Shown: positions 29,272 to 40,228, counted from the first letter of the stretch. The stretch is DNA of 64,000 nt from Microtetraspora malaysiensis (GCF_001528665.1 NZ_BBYJ01000004.1:246472-310471); one strand, 5' to 3'. Translations and numbers: made by a program. Notes: generated by a model from the letters alone, not told the origin.

Positions 29272-29375
29272 CGCAAAGATCCTCTCAGGCTGCGTTGGGC
29301 GCAGTCTGCGACCGACCGCTTGCAACCCCCTTGATCGTCGCCTTCGGTGACGCGTCCAGCGGGCCGTACGGAGTG

Positions 29376-31634
29376 TCAGCGGGCGCTGTGCGGAACCCGG
29401 GCGCGTGCCGCCCGGCGGGCCGGGATCAGCGTGACGAGCAGGGACGCGCCCACCGCGACCAGCATGGAGGCGGCGAGCATCCCCGGTGTGGGAGCGCGAC
29501 CGATCCCCGCTCCGACACCGCTCTCCCGGCCCTCCAGATCGATCAGCACGGCCGCGAGCGGCGCGCCCGCCGCGGTGCCGATGACCACGCCGCCGACGGC
29601 GAGCAGGCCGGTGCCGGTCACCAGCGTCGCCATGACCTGGCGCGGGGTGAGCCCCATCGCCTTGAGCACCGCGAGGTCCGGCGCGTGATCGCGTAGCCCG
29701 AGCGCGCTCGCGGTCAGCAGGTTCGCCAGGCCGATCAGCGCCAGCACGACGACCAGCGCGATGATGATCACCCTGATGATCGCCAGCCGCTCGGCCGGGT
29801 TCACCACCGGGGAGACCTCCAGCGACACGTTGAGGAGCCGGGTCCGCACCTCGGCGGGGTCGGCGCCCTCGCGCAGCACGATGCTGTAGAACTGCGGCAC
29901 CGCGTCCTTGGCCGCCAGGCTGTCCAGGCCGAACGACAGCACCTCGCCGTCGTGCTCCGGCTCCACGACCCGGCCGACGATCCTGACGATCAGCGGGGTG
30001 CCGCCGATCGTCATCCGCACCCGGTCGCCGATGCGGACGCCGAGCAGGTCGAGCAGCCCCTGCCCGGCCACCGCCTCGCCCTGGTCCCGGTAGATCCGTC
30101 CCTCCACGACGGGGAACGGATAGGGGTCGGCGGACCGGCCGAGCGCCCGGGTGCGCACCGTCCTGGTCTGCCACGGCACGAGCGCGTCCGGCTCGGCTCC
30201 GGGATAGACCGCCGCCACGTCCGGGTCGGCCGCGGCCCGCCGCTGTGCCTCGTCCGCCGCCAGGTCTCCCGGGCGTACGGTCAGCGCGGCCGCCTGGCCG
30301 ACCCGCTCGGGATGGCGGATGAAGTCGTCGAGCGTCGCCCAGCAGCCGAGCCCGATGGCGATCATCATCATCGGGATGGCCACCCCGCACACCGTGAGCA
30401 GCGCCGGCGTCCTGCGCGTGAACGCGTCCCGCGCGCCGAGCACCAGCGCGGGCGGCAGCCGTACGAGCAGGGCCAGCCGGGCCAGCCGGGACAGGTGGCC
30501 GCTCGGGGGCGCGGCCGGCGTGGCGGGGATCGGCGGCGTCCGGCCGCCGCCCCAGGCGGGCACCCAGACCGAGCCCAGGACCACCAGCCCCGTGCCGAGG
30601 GCGATCGCGGCGAACGGCCCGGGCGAGAGCGGGACGACCACGGTGTCCGGCAGCGCGTACACGGTGATCGACCGGCCGGCGACCAGCCCGAGCACGATCC
30701 CGAGCAGGCCGAGGACACCGTGCTCGGCGACCAGGGTCCAGGTCACCTGGCGCCGGGTGAATCCGAGCGACTTCAGCGTGGCGATGTCGCGTACCTGGCC
30801 GAGCACCCGGCCGCCGGTGGCGTTGGCGAGGGCGAGGGCCGCGGCGACCAGGCCCGCGATGCCGAACAGCGCGAGCAGCAGGCCGAGCAGCCGGTTGTCG
30901 AGCTCCATCGAGGCCCGTACCTCGCGCCAGGTGGAGACCCGCTGCACCTGGTTGTCCAGCACGGTGACCGCGCGCTGCACGACGAGGTCGGTGTCGTCGG
31001 GGTCGGTGAGCCGTAACCCGATGACGCTCTCGGTGCGACCGGCGGCGGGCTCGACCACGTTGAGCGTCCCGGCCAGCGTCCAGACCAGGCCCGGAGCCCA
31101 GTCGGGGTAGAAGCCCTGGTCGCCGCTCTCGGCCAGCCCGGCCACCACCAGCGCGTGCGAGGCGCCGTTCAGGCCGGTGACCGGGAACGGACTGCCCGGC
31201 CGCAGCCCCAGTTCGCGCGCGAACGACCGCTCGACCACGACCGCGTCCGGGTCGCGCACGTCGAGCCAGCGCCCCTCGCGCAGCAGTGGGCGCGCGACGG
31301 CCTGGAACGCGGCGGGCGTCTCCTGCAGGGCGATGGGCACCTTGCGCCCGTGCGCGGCCAGGGTGGCCGGCGCGCTCCGGTACGGCCCGGCGAGGTCGGT
31401 GACGCCGTCCAGCGACCGCAGGGCGACCACGTCGGGCGTGTCCTTGGTGTGGATCCAGATGTGCGCGCCGTTCCCCCGGGTGAACAGGCCGCGCCAGGGG
31501 TTCGTGCCGTCTTCGAGCAGGGTGGCGGCGGTGATGAGCGCGGTGACGATCCCGGCGACGGTGAGGATCGTGAGCAGCGCCTGCCCCCGGCGCGCCCGCA
31601 GGTCGGCGCGGATCCAGCGCAGCTCCGCCCGCAC
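29376..31634 (-). CDS. FtsX/MacB-like ABC transporter permease
   Basis: The protein has 752 residues and a GTG start three bases after the stop of the ATPase gene. It has the double FtsX layout: a transmembrane helix at about 18-36, a large extracytoplasmic domain to about 240, three helices near 250-355, a second cluster around 390-420, another external domain, and three closing helices after about 610 with the repeated pattern LAVLKAMGLTPRQVMATLV (also IATLKSLGFTRRQVTWTLV in the first half). Such permeases do not import; they use ATP hydrolysis to drive export or mechanical signalling. The cargo is unknown. Confidence 0.9.
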   Translation of the reverse strand: MRAELRWIRADLRARRGQALLTILTVAGIVTALITAATLLEDGTNPWRGLFTRGNGAHIWIHTKDTPDVVALRSLDGVTDLAGPYRSAPATLAAHGRKVPIALQETPAAFQAVARPLLREGRWLDVRDPDAVVVERSFARELGLRPGSPFPVTGLNGASHALVVAGLAESGDQGFYPDWAPGLVWTLAGTLNVVEPAAGRTESVIGLRLTDPDDTDLVVQRAVTVLDNQVQRVSTWREVRASMELDNRLLGLLLALFGIAGLVAAALALANATGGRVLGQVRDIATLKSLGFTRRQVTWTLVAEHGVLGLLGIVLGLVAGRSITVYALPDTVVVPLSPGPFAAIALGTGLVVLGSVWVPAWGGGRTPPIPATPAAPPSGHLSRLARLALLVRLPPALVLGARDAFTRRTPALLTVCGVAIPMMMIAIGLGCWATLDDFIRHPERVGQAAALTVRPGDLAADEAQRRAAADPDVAAVYPGAEPDALVPWQTRTVRTRALGRSADPYPFPVVEGRIYRDQGEAVAGQGLLDLLGVRIGDRVRMTIGGTPLIVRIVGRVVEPEHDGEVLSFGLDSLAAKDAVPQFYSIVLREGADPAEVRTRLLNVSLEVSPVVNPAERLAIIRVIIIALVVVLALIGLANLLTASALGLRDHAPDLAVLKAMGLTPRQVMATLVTGTGLLAVGGVVIGTAAGAPLAAVLIDLEGRESGVGAGIGRAPTPGMLAASMLVAVGASLLVTLIPARRAARARVPHSAR

Positions 31635-31637
31635 GCC

Positions 31638-32384
31638 TCAGCCTCGCAGCTCGACGACGTCGCCGACCGTGCCCATCGGGCGGCGGCGCGTCCTGGGCAG
31701 GGCGCCGTCGTCGACGACCTCGCCGTCCAGGAGGCTGACCACGCGGTCGGCCATGCTGGCCACCCGCGCGTCGTGGGTGACGAGGACGATCGTCTGGCCC
31801 TTCTTGTGCACGTCGGACAGCAGGCGCAGCACGTCCTTGGTGTTGCGGCTGTCCAGGTTGCCGGTGGGCTCGTCGGCGAGGAGCAGCCGGGGCTGGTTGG
31901 CCAGCGCGCGGGCCAGCGCGACCCGCTGCTGCTCGCCGCCGGAGAGCTGCGCGGGAGCGGCCGCGGCCCGTTCGGTGAGCCCCAGTTCACCGAGGAGGTA
32001 CTCGCGCCGCTCCCGGGCCTGGCGGGGAGACGCCCCGCCCAGCAGCGCGGGCAGCTCGACGTTGTCGGCGATGGTCATGTTGGCGACCAGGTTGAAGAAC
32101 TGGAAGACGAAGCCGACCTTCTGCCGCCGCAGCAGCGCCCACCCGCTCTCGGAGAGGGTGTCGGCGCGGGTGCCGTCCAGCCAGATCTCCCCGCTCGTCC
32201 GGACGTCGAGCCCGCCGAGCATGTGGACGAGAGTGGACTTGCCCGAACCCGACGGGCCCATGATGGCGACGAACTCCCCGCTCTCGACCCGCATGTCGAT
32301 GCCGCGGACGGCCGGAACCGGGACGCCGCCGGACTGGTAGATCTTGACGAGGTTGATCGCCTTGATCGCGGGGGCGCCGGTCAC
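31638..32384 (-). CDS. ABC transporter ATP-binding protein, MacB/LolD type
   Basis: The protein has 248 residues. Walker A is GPSGSGKST, the Q loop follows in FVFQFFNL, the signature is LSGGEQQRVALARA, Walker B is LLLADEPTGNLDS, and the switch His is in LVTHDARVA. A GTG start with a GAGAGGGG ribosome binding site was used. It pairs with the FtsX-like permease directly downstream and follows the PadR gene by 64 bases, so the three form one operon that PadR probably controls. Confidence 0.94.
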   Translation of the reverse strand: MTGAPAIKAINLVKIYQSGGVPVPAVRGIDMRVESGEFVAIMGPSGSGKSTLVHMLGGLDVRTSGEIWLDGTRADTLSESGWALLRRQKVGFVFQFFNLVANMTIADNVELPALLGGASPRQARERREYLLGELGLTERAAAAPAQLSGGEQQRVALARALANQPRLLLADEPTGNLDSRNTKDVLRLLSDVHKKGQTIVLVTHDARVASMADRVVSLLDGEVVDDGALPRTRRRPMGTVGDVVELRG

Positions 32385-32448
32385 GACCGGCCCCTCTCAG
32401 GGGTACGCGATGCGCGGAAGGTTCGGAGCGTGGGGGGTGTGGGGGGCA

Positions 32449-32955
32449 TCAGGGAAGTTCCTCCTGGCAGCGTTCCAGCCAGTCGAGGTCGGCCTGCAGG
32501 TGGAGCATGGCGCCCTCGATCAGCAGCAGAGCCACCCGATTCTCCGGATCGGTGCGCTCGGCGAGTTCGTTGAGGTCCCGCATCAGCGAGAGGTAGTGGC
32601 GGCGCTGACGGTTGACCAGCGTCATCCGGTCGGCGATGCCTGTCAGCGGGGCGAGCACGAGCTTCATGAAGAACTCGTCCCGCACCCGCGGCCCCTCGGT
32701 AGGCTCGTCGACCCAGTCGTCCAGCTTCTCGCGGCCGGTGGCCGTAAGGTAGTAGACCTTCTTGTTCGGCCGGTTCACCTGCTCGACGTCCACGGCGCGG
32801 ACGAAGCCGTCCTTCTCCAGGCGGCCGAGCGTGACGTAGATCTGGCCGATGTTCGGCGACGGGTACGCGTCTCCGAACGTCTTCTCGAGAGCATGCTTCA
32901 GTTCGTAGCCGTGGGCAGGTTCCTTCGCGAGGAGCGCCAGCAGCGGCAGCCGCAC
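32449..32955 (-). CDS. PadR family transcriptional regulator
   Basis: The protein has 168 residues. The GTG giving MRLPLLALLAKEPAHGYELKHAL was chosen because GGGAGG sits seven bases before it; a GTG six bases upstream is too close to that site. The winged helix fills the first 90 residues, including PNIGQIYVTLGRLEKDG and YYLTATGREKL, and a long C-terminal helical part (RRHYLSLMRDLNEL) is for dimerisation. PadR proteins repress adjacent exporters until a ligand binds, which fits the ABC exporter genes immediately downstream. Confidence 0.92.
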   Translation of the reverse strand: MRLPLLALLAKEPAHGYELKHALEKTFGDAYPSPNIGQIYVTLGRLEKDGFVRAVDVEQVNRPNKKVYYLTATGREKLDDWVDEPTEGPRVRDEFFMKLVLAPLTGIADRMTLVNRQRRHYLSLMRDLNELAERTDPENRVALLLIEGAMLHLQADLDWLERCQEELP

Positions 32956-33013
32956 GCGCACACCTCCCAGAGCGTAGTGACCGGAACGTTACCGAGCGGA
33001 CTGGATACACCCG

Positions 33014-33048
33014 TTGACGCCCACATTATCGCTATGCATAACATGCAT
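33014..33048 (+). promoter_or_regulatory. Candidate promoter with overlapping palindromic operator
   Basis: TTGACG (33014-33019) and CATAAC (33037-33042) are 17 bases apart and face the sugar-transport operon. Two ATGCAT hexamers (33034-33039 and 33043-33048) separated by AAC form a palindrome over the -10 element. The site lies between the divergent PadR and lipoprotein genes. PadR operators often contain ATG/CAT half-sites, so this PadR is a candidate binder, but a sugar-responsive repressor is equally possible. Confidence 0.5.
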
Positions 33049-33094
33049 GCACCTACCTAACACGTATGTAACTCGGACTTAATCCGGAGGTCAC

Positions 33095-34360
33095 GTGGTT
33101 CGCCGCGGCTGTCTGCTCCTGGCCACCCTGCTGCTCGCGGGATGTTCCGGGTTCGGCGGCGAGCCAGGCCCCGCGCAGGGAGACGGCACCGGGGGCACCG
33201 GTCCGATCACGCTCGCCATCGGCCGCGACACGACCGCGTACCTCCGGCCGCTGCTCGACCGGTGGAACCAGACCCATCCCGCCGAACGGGTGACGCTGCT
33301 CGAACTGCCGGAGGCGGCCGACGAGCAGCGTGCCCAGATGGTGGCCAACCTGCAGGCGCACAGCGACCGCTATGACGTGCTCGGGCTGGACGTGGTCTGG
33401 ACGGCGGAGTTCGCCGACGCCGGGTGGATCGTCCCGCTGGACCGCGGCCTGTTCCCCATGGGCAAGCTGCTGCGTCCGGTCGTGGACACCGCCGTCTACC
33501 GGGACCGGCTGTGGGCCGTGCCGTTCACGAGCAACGCCGGGTTGCTGTACTACCGGTCCGACATCCTCAAGAAGGAGCACCTCAAACCGCCCACGACCTG
33601 GGCGGAGCTCCGCGATCAGGCCAAGCGCCTGGGGAAGAAATATGACATAGGTGGATATGCGGGTCAGTTCCTGACGTACGAGGGACTGACGGTGAACTTC
33701 ACGGAAGCGGTCCACTCGGCCGGCGGGACGATCCTCTCGTCGGACGCGCGGACCGTGACGATGGACCCGGAAACCGCCCGGACCGCGCTCAGCTTCCTCG
33801 CCGACGGCCTCAAGGAGGGGTGGATCCCCCAGGAGGCGCTCGCGTACAAGGAGGAGGAGTCGCGGCTCGCCTTCCAGCGCGGCGAGTTGCTCTTCACCCG
33901 CAACTGGCCGCACGCGTACGGCCCGGCCACGCACTCCGCCGTGGCCGGCAAGTTCCAGGTCACCCGGCTCCCGGGCCGCACCGGCCCGGGGTCCAGCACG
34001 CTGGGCGGGCAGAACCTCGCCATCAGCGCGTACTCGAAGCGGCAGAAGTCGGCTCTCAACTTCATCCGCTACTTCACCGGACCGGAGTGCCAGCGGCTGG
34101 TCCTCGCCCAGGGGTCGTTCCCCCCGGTGTGGGCCGACCTGTACGACGATCCGGAGCTCATCAAGCGGTTCCCGTACCTGCCCGTGCTCAAGGAGGCGAT
34201 CCTCTCAGCGCGGCCGAGGCCGGTCACCGCCGACTACAACCAGCTCAGTCTGGTCATCTCCAGCGCCGTCTCCAGCGCGCTCACCCTCGGCAAACCCGTC
34301 GACGAAACAGTCACCGAGCTGAAACAGCAGCTCGGCGAGGTCATTCAGACCGGAGGATAG
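33095..34360 (+). CDS. ABC sugar transporter solute-binding lipoprotein (first copy)
   Basis: The protein has 421 residues, with GGAGG just before the GTG start. The lipobox is LLLAGCSG, so Cys16 or thereabouts is lipidated and the protein is held outside the membrane. The family-1 binding-protein fold is shown by YDVLGLDVVWTAEFADAGWI, VPFTSNAGLLYYRSDIL, TWAELRDQAKRL, MFTRNWPHAY-type loops and GGQNLAISAYSKRQKSALNFIRYFTG. It resembles trehalose/maltose-type binding proteins. It is the first gene of a four-gene operon; the second gene encodes another binding protein that is only distantly similar. Confidence 0.9.
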   Translation: MVRRGCLLLATLLLAGCSGFGGEPGPAQGDGTGGTGPITLAIGRDTTAYLRPLLDRWNQTHPAERVTLLELPEAADEQRAQMVANLQAHSDRYDVLGLDVVWTAEFADAGWIVPLDRGLFPMGKLLRPVVDTAVYRDRLWAVPFTSNAGLLYYRSDILKKEHLKPPTTWAELRDQAKRLGKKYDIGGYAGQFLTYEGLTVNFTEAVHSAGGTILSSDARTVTMDPETARTALSFLADGLKEGWIPQEALAYKEEESRLAFQRGELLFTRNWPHAYGPATHSAVAGKFQVTRLPGRTGPGSSTLGGQNLAISAYSKRQKSALNFIRYFTGPECQRLVLAQGSFPPVWADLYDDPELIKRFPYLPVLKEAILSARPRPVTADYNQLSLVISSAVSSALTLGKPVDETVTELKQQLGEVIQTGG

Positions 34361-34363
34361 ACA

Positions 34364-35692
34364 ATGCGGAAACTCCCCCCGCTCAAGATCGGTGTGGCCG
34401 CCGCCCTCGCCCTCGCGGCAGCCGCGTGCAGCAGCTCACCGTCCGAGCCCGCCACCACCGGAAACGCCGCCGCCTCGTCGGAGGCCAAGCCCCTCGCCGG
34501 CACCACCATCGAGGTCGCGGCGAAGTGGACGGGTGACGAGCAGGCCAGCTTCGAGAAGGTCCTCAGGGCGTTCGAGGAGAAGACCGGCGCCAAGGTCACC
34601 TACGCCTCCACGGGCGAGGACACCGGCGCCTACCTCGGCCCGCGCATCGAGGGCGGCAACCCGCCGGACGTGGCGATCCTGCCGCAGCCCGGCCTGGTGC
34701 AGCAGTACGCCGACCAGAGCGCGCTCAAGCCGCTCACCCCCGAAGTCCTGTCGCAGATCGACCAGAACTACACGCCGTACTGGAAGGAGCTCGGCTCCGC
34801 GGGCGGCAAGGTGTACGGCGTGCTCGTGAAGGCGGCGCACAAGTCCCTGGTCTGGTACCGCCAGTCGGCCTTCGACGACGCGGGCGTCCAGGAGGCCGCG
34901 ACCTGGGACGACCTGATCGGCAAGACCGCGCAGACGCTGGCCGACTCCGGCACCGCCCCGTTCGCGCTCTGCGCCGCCTCCGGGTGGACGCTCACCGACC
35001 TGTTCGAGAACGTCTACCTGTCCTCGGCGGGCCCGGAGAACTACGACAAGCTGGCCAAGCACGAGATCCCGTGGACCGACCCGTCGGTCACCACCGCGCT
35101 GGAGAAGATGGCCCAGATCTTCGGCAAGAAGGACTTCATGCTCGGCGGGTCGTCCGGCGCGCTGCAGACCGACTTCCCGACCTGCGTCACCCAGGTCTAC
35201 GGCCAGAAGAAGGCCGCGATGGTCATCGAGGCCGACTTCGTCGCCGCCTCCGTGGGCCAGTCGGGCGCCCAGGTCGGCGAAGAGGCGAAGATCATGGCGT
35301 TCCCGAAGGTCGGGGACACCGCTCCGGTCGTGCTCGGCGGCGACGTCGGCGTGGTCATGAAGGACTCCAAGGGCGCGCAGGCGCTGCTGGAGTTCCTGGC
35401 CTCCAAGGAGGGCGGCGAGGTCTGGGCCAAGGAGCCGGGTTACCTCTCCCCGAACCGCAACGTCTCGCCCGACAACTACCCGAACGAGCTGACCAAGAAG
35501 CTCGCCGAGACGATCATCTCCTCGGGTGAGGCAGTCCGCTACGACATGTCCGACCTCGCGCCGAGCGCCTTCGGCGGCACGGACGGCAAGGGCGAGTGGA
35601 AGCAGCTGCAGGACTTCCTGCGCAACCCCAAGGACATCAAGGGGATCCAGGAGAAGCTCGAGGCGGACGCCGCCAAGGCCTACACCAAGTAA
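34364..35692 (+). CDS. ABC sugar transporter solute-binding lipoprotein (second copy)
   Basis: The protein has 442 residues. The lipobox is LAAAACSS after a basic start (MRKLPPLK). Alpha-glucoside-type binding-protein features include VTYASTGEDTGAYLGPRIEGGNPPDV split around the domain hinge, LVWYRQSAFDDAG, TWDDLIGKTAQTL, ALCAASGWTLTDLFENVYL and LEFLASKEGGEVWAKEPGYLSPN. It begins three bases after the first binding-protein gene and is only about 12 bases before the permease gene. Having two different binding proteins in front of one permease pair suggests the importer accepts more than one oligosaccharide, or that one has turned into a sensor. Confidence 0.92.
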   Translation: MRKLPPLKIGVAAALALAAAACSSSPSEPATTGNAAASSEAKPLAGTTIEVAAKWTGDEQASFEKVLRAFEEKTGAKVTYASTGEDTGAYLGPRIEGGNPPDVAILPQPGLVQQYADQSALKPLTPEVLSQIDQNYTPYWKELGSAGGKVYGVLVKAAHKSLVWYRQSAFDDAGVQEAATWDDLIGKTAQTLADSGTAPFALCAASGWTLTDLFENVYLSSAGPENYDKLAKHEIPWTDPSVTTALEKMAQIFGKKDFMLGGSSGALQTDFPTCVTQVYGQKKAAMVIEADFVAASVGQSGAQVGEEAKIMAFPKVGDTAPVVLGGDVGVVMKDSKGAQALLEFLASKEGGEVWAKEPGYLSPNRNVSPDNYPNELTKKLAETIISSGEAVRYDMSDLAPSAFGGTDGKGEWKQLQDFLRNPKDIKGIQEKLEADAAKAYTK

Positions 35693-35704
35693 GGGGAGAA
35701 GGCC

Positions 35705-37188
<1,484 letters not shown>

Positions 37189-37192
<4 letters not shown>

Positions 37193-38076
37193 CAACCCTG
37201 ACCGAGGCGGGGCACGCGCGTGCGATCCAGCGCGGCCTCCTCGGGCGCCTCGTCGACCGGATCGGCGGCGGCCTGCTCCAGGTGGCCCTGGTCCTCATCG
37301 CGGTGTTCTGGCTCGTCCCGACACTCGGCCTGCTGGTCGTCTCGCTGCGGGGCGAGAAGGAGAACAACTCCACCGGCTGGTGGACCCTCTTCACCAAGCC
37401 GGCCCAGGTCACCTTCGAGAACTACAGCAACCTGCTGGCCTCCGGGTTCACCTCGTCGTTCTGGAACACGGTGCTGATCACCGTGCCCGCGACGCTGCTG
37501 GTCATCGGCATCGCGGCCATGGCGGCGTACGCGTTCGCCTGGATCGACTTCCCCGGCCGGGACGCCATCTTCCTCGTGGTCATCGGCCTGCTGGTGGTGC
37601 CGGTCCAGATCGCCCTGATCCCCATCGCCAAGCTGTACGGCGCGCTGGACATCTTCGGCTCCATCCTCGGAGTGGTGCTGTTCCACGTGGCGTTCGGCCT
37701 GCCGTTCGCGATCTTCCTGCTGCGCAACTTCTTCGTGGGCATCCCCCGCGAGCTCCTGGAAGCGGCGCGGATGGACGGCGCGCCGGAGTGGCGGATCTTC
37801 ATGACGGTCGTGTTCCCGCTGGCCAAGCCGGCGATCGCGTCGCTCGGGATCTTCCAGTTCCTGTGGGTGTGGAACGACCTGCTGGTGGCCCTGGTTTACG
37901 CCGACAGCGCCAACCAGCCGATGACCAAGGCCCTGCAGTCCCAGATGCGGCAGTTCGGCACCAACGTCGACATCCTCGCGCCCGGCGCCTTCCTGTCGCT
38001 GATCATCCCGCTGGTGCTCTTCTTCGCCTTCCAGCGGTACTTCGTCCAGGGCCTGCTCGCCGGATCGGTGAAGTAG
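37189..38076 (+). CDS. ABC sugar permease (MalG type)
   Basis: The protein has 295 residues, the normal size. Six helices are visible, starting with [25 protein letters not shown], and the EAA motif is [14 protein letters not shown]. The loop [13 protein letters not shown] and the closing [28 protein letters not shown] pattern (split) are typical of MalG/AglG proteins. The ATG overlaps the first permease stop. No ATP-binding subunit follows; actinomycete sugar importers often borrow a shared ATPase such as MsiK encoded elsewhere. Confidence 0.93.
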
Positions 38077-38096
38077 GGCCCCGAAGCGACGGCGGC

Positions 38097-38128
38097 GGCT
38101 CCGGACCGGTGACGTGCGGTCCGGAGCC
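38097..38128 (+). terminator. Perfect 12-bp hairpin after the transporter operon
   Basis: Arms GGCTCCGGACCG and CGGTCCGGAGCC pair without mismatch around an 8-base loop, about 20 bases after the last permease stop. There is no T tract. This is the expected end of the four-gene transport operon. Confidence 0.8.
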
Positions 38129-38281
38129 CCCGCCGCGGCTCGGACGGCTCGTATGGCCCGGACGCGTGCCCCTCAGGGGTGGGCACGCGCCCGGGCCCCT
38201 GCCGTGCCGAGAGATTTGTCGTCCGAGCGGTTGTACCGACACTTCATCCTTGATCCCGAAAAGCCGATAGGCTTCCCCACC

Positions 38282-38959
38282 ATGGCAGGGCGTCCCTTAA
38301 ACGAAATCATGGAAGCCGGATGGGCCACGGCCCTCGAACCCGTCGCTGAGCAGATCTCCGCCATGGGTGACTTCCTCCGGCAGGAGATCGCCGAAGAACG
38401 GCAGTATCTCCCCTCCGGGGCCAACGTGCTCCGCGCGTTCCAGCAGCCCCTCGACGAGGTCCGCGTGCTGATCGTCGGCCAGGATCCCTATCCGACGCCC
38501 GGCCACCCGATCGGTCTGAGCTTCTCCGTCGCCGCCGATGTCCGCCCGCTGCCTGCCAGCCTGGTGAACATCTACAAGGAGTACGTGGCCGACCTCGACT
38601 ATCCGAAGCCCGGCAACGGCGACCTCACCCCGTGGACCGAGCAGGGAGTGCTGCTCCTCAACAGGGTGCTGACCGTGATGCCCGGCAAGCCGGCTTCGCA
38701 CCGGGGCAAGGGCTGGGAGCAGGTCACCGAGCGGGCGATCACCGCGCTCGTCGAGCGGGGTGGCCCGCTGGTGGCCATCCTGTGGGGCCGTGACGCCCGG
38801 AACCTGCGCCCCATGCTCGGCCAGGTGCCGTGCATCGAGTCGGCGCACCCCAGCCCCCTTTCGGCGCGGAGCGGGTTCTTCGGGTCTCGCCCGTTCAGCC
38901 GTGCCAACGAGTTGCTCGTACAGCAGGGCGCCGCCCCTGTCGAGTGGAAGCTCCCCTGA
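38282..38959 (+). CDS. ung: Uracil-DNA glycosylase (family 1)
   Basis: This base-excision repair enzyme removes uracil from DNA. It has 225 residues. The water-activating motif is [17 protein letters not shown], and the uracil/DNA loop is [18 protein letters not shown], both intact. ATG at 38282 was chosen because homologs begin close to it; an in-frame reading from 38114 would run through the intergenic region. Confidence 0.96.
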   Translation: MAGRPLNEIMEAGWATALEPVAEQISAMGDFLRQEIAEERQYLPSGANVLRAFQQPLDEVRVLIVGQDPYPTPGHPIGLSFSVAADVRPLPASLVNIYKEYVADLDYPKPGNGDLTPWTEQGVLLLNRVLTVMPGKPASHRGKGWEQVTERAITALVERGGPLVAILWGRDARNLRPMLGQVPCIESAHPSPLSARSGFFGSRPFSRANELLVQQGAAPVEWKLP

Positions 38960-38983
38960 CCGCTGGCACTAGGATCAACCACC

Positions 38984-39322
38984 ATGAGCGATGAAACGGA
39001 TACCGGACGCTACCTTCGACTGACGGTCGACCTGGTGGTCGAGGTTCAGGATGTTAAGGCGTTGCAGGCGGCGGCCCTGGCGGAGATCCGCCACCCGGAC
39101 GCCGAGCTTGACGACGACGAGCGCCAGGAGCAGACCGAGCTGGTCAACGCGGACGACACGGGTGCGGCGGCCCTCCAGTGGCTGATCGAGCCCGACCACG
39201 TCCTCGGCCTGGTCGAGCACGTGACCGACGTGGAGCCCCGCGAGGCGATGCTCGGCGTCGAGCCGTCGGACGGCATCCTCGAGGACGAGGATGAGCACGA
39301 CCACGACGACCACGCGCACTGA
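38984..39322 (+). CDS. Acidic small protein with His/Asp-rich tail
   Basis: The protein has 112 residues, strongly acidic, starting 24 bases after ung and probably co-transcribed. The first 60 residues look like an alpha/beta fold (YLRLTVDLVVEVQDVKALQ), and the end is a run of Asp, Glu and His (EDEDEHDHDDHAH) that could bind metal ions. I do not recognise the family; proteins of this sort occur in other actinomycetes as hypothetical genes. No signal peptide is present. Confidence 0.75.
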   Translation: MSDETDTGRYLRLTVDLVVEVQDVKALQAAALAEIRHPDAELDDDERQEQTELVNADDTGAAALQWLIEPDHVLGLVEHVTDVEPREAMLGVEPSDGILEDEDEHDHDDHAH

Positions 39323-39331
39323 GCACACACC

Positions 39332-39353
39332 GCGAGCCCGGCATCGGGCTCGC
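39332..39353 (+). terminator. Hairpin after the ung operon
   Basis: A perfect 9-bp stem (GCGAGCCCG / CGGGCTCGC) with loop GCAT lies about 10 bases after the stop of the acidic protein gene. Confidence 0.8.
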
Positions 39354-39661
39354 AACCGCTGAGAAGTGAGCACGCGCGCTCAGCACGACACTGGGCGCGC
39401 CGTCCACTCCGCTTCTCCCCCGTCACTCCACTTTCCCCGGCTGACCCACCGCAACGGTCAGCCCAACAACCCGGAAACGCACTCCACCCGTCCCCGGCCG
39501 TCCGCTCGGGGGCCGTGCGACGAGCGTTCGCGGTGCCGCCGCCCGGCGCGACCGCGAGGATCCGGGAGAAGACCCCGGAGTTCGCCACCACCGGCGGCAG
39601 AAACGCCGGGAAACTCCCTCGACCTCGGCGTACCGCGCCCTCTTGCCGGTGCGCCCGGGCA
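39354..39661. other. Intergenic stretch without recognised gene
   Basis: About 300 bases lie between the ung-operon terminator and the end of the convergent PadR gene. Short open frames exist on both strands but none has a ribosome binding site or protein-like composition. Nothing else was recognised. Confidence 0.6.
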
Positions 39662-40213
39662 CTAAGAGTGTGATGGGGGAGATCGGCGCGCGACCTTGTC
39701 GAGCTCGCCGAGCGCCCACCGGGCCCAGTCGTGAGACGCCTCGTACTGGCGGAGTCCGTAGCCGGCGGCGAGCCAGCCGAAGGGGAGCCGTCCGTCGGGT
39801 GAGACCGGTGTGTCCCCCGCCATCGCTTCGCCGAGTTCTGCGATCTGGCGTTCGCTGTCGTCGGCGATGTCGCGCAGCACTTTACGGGCGTCTTCGGGGT
39901 CGAGCGCGGACAGCAGGAAGAGCCTGAGCACCGGCTCGTTGCGGACGGCGCCGCCCGTGCGTGGCGTCAGCAGCCAGTTGCGCAACTCGGTGCGCCCCGC
40001 CTCGGTGACCGCATAAGTGCGGCGGCCCCTGGCCCCCTCATCGGCGTGCTCGATCAGCCCCTCGTCGACCAGGCGCGCCAGCTCCGGATAGATGCGGTTG
40101 TGTCCGGCGTGCCAGGCGTAGGACCCAAGCTCGCCCTCGAACGCCTTGGCCAGGTCGTAGCCGCTCGCGGGCCGTTCCGACAGGAGGCCGAGCAGGGCGT
40201 ATCGCAATGCCAT
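39662..40213 (-). CDS. PadR family transcriptional regulator (Vir-like)
   Basis: The protein has 183 residues and starts at the ATG of MALRYALLGLLSERPASGYDL, the standard start motif of this family; an upstream ATG gives a 12-residue extension that would run through the operator. The winged helix (YAWHAGHNRIYPELARLVDEG, RRTYAVTEAGRTEL) is followed by a C-terminal helical domain ending near WARWALGEL. The gene is divergent from the carotenoid oxygenase gene across 80 bases with a perfect inverted repeat, so it likely represses both. Confidence 0.93.
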   Translation of the reverse strand: MALRYALLGLLSERPASGYDLAKAFEGELGSYAWHAGHNRIYPELARLVDEGLIEHADEGARGRRTYAVTEAGRTELRNWLLTPRTGGAVRNEPVLRLFLLSALDPEDARKVLRDIADDSERQIAELGEAMAGDTPVSPDGRLPFGWLAAGYGLRQYEASHDWARWALGELDKVARRSPPSHS

Positions 40214-40228
40214 GCACCCCACTTTACC

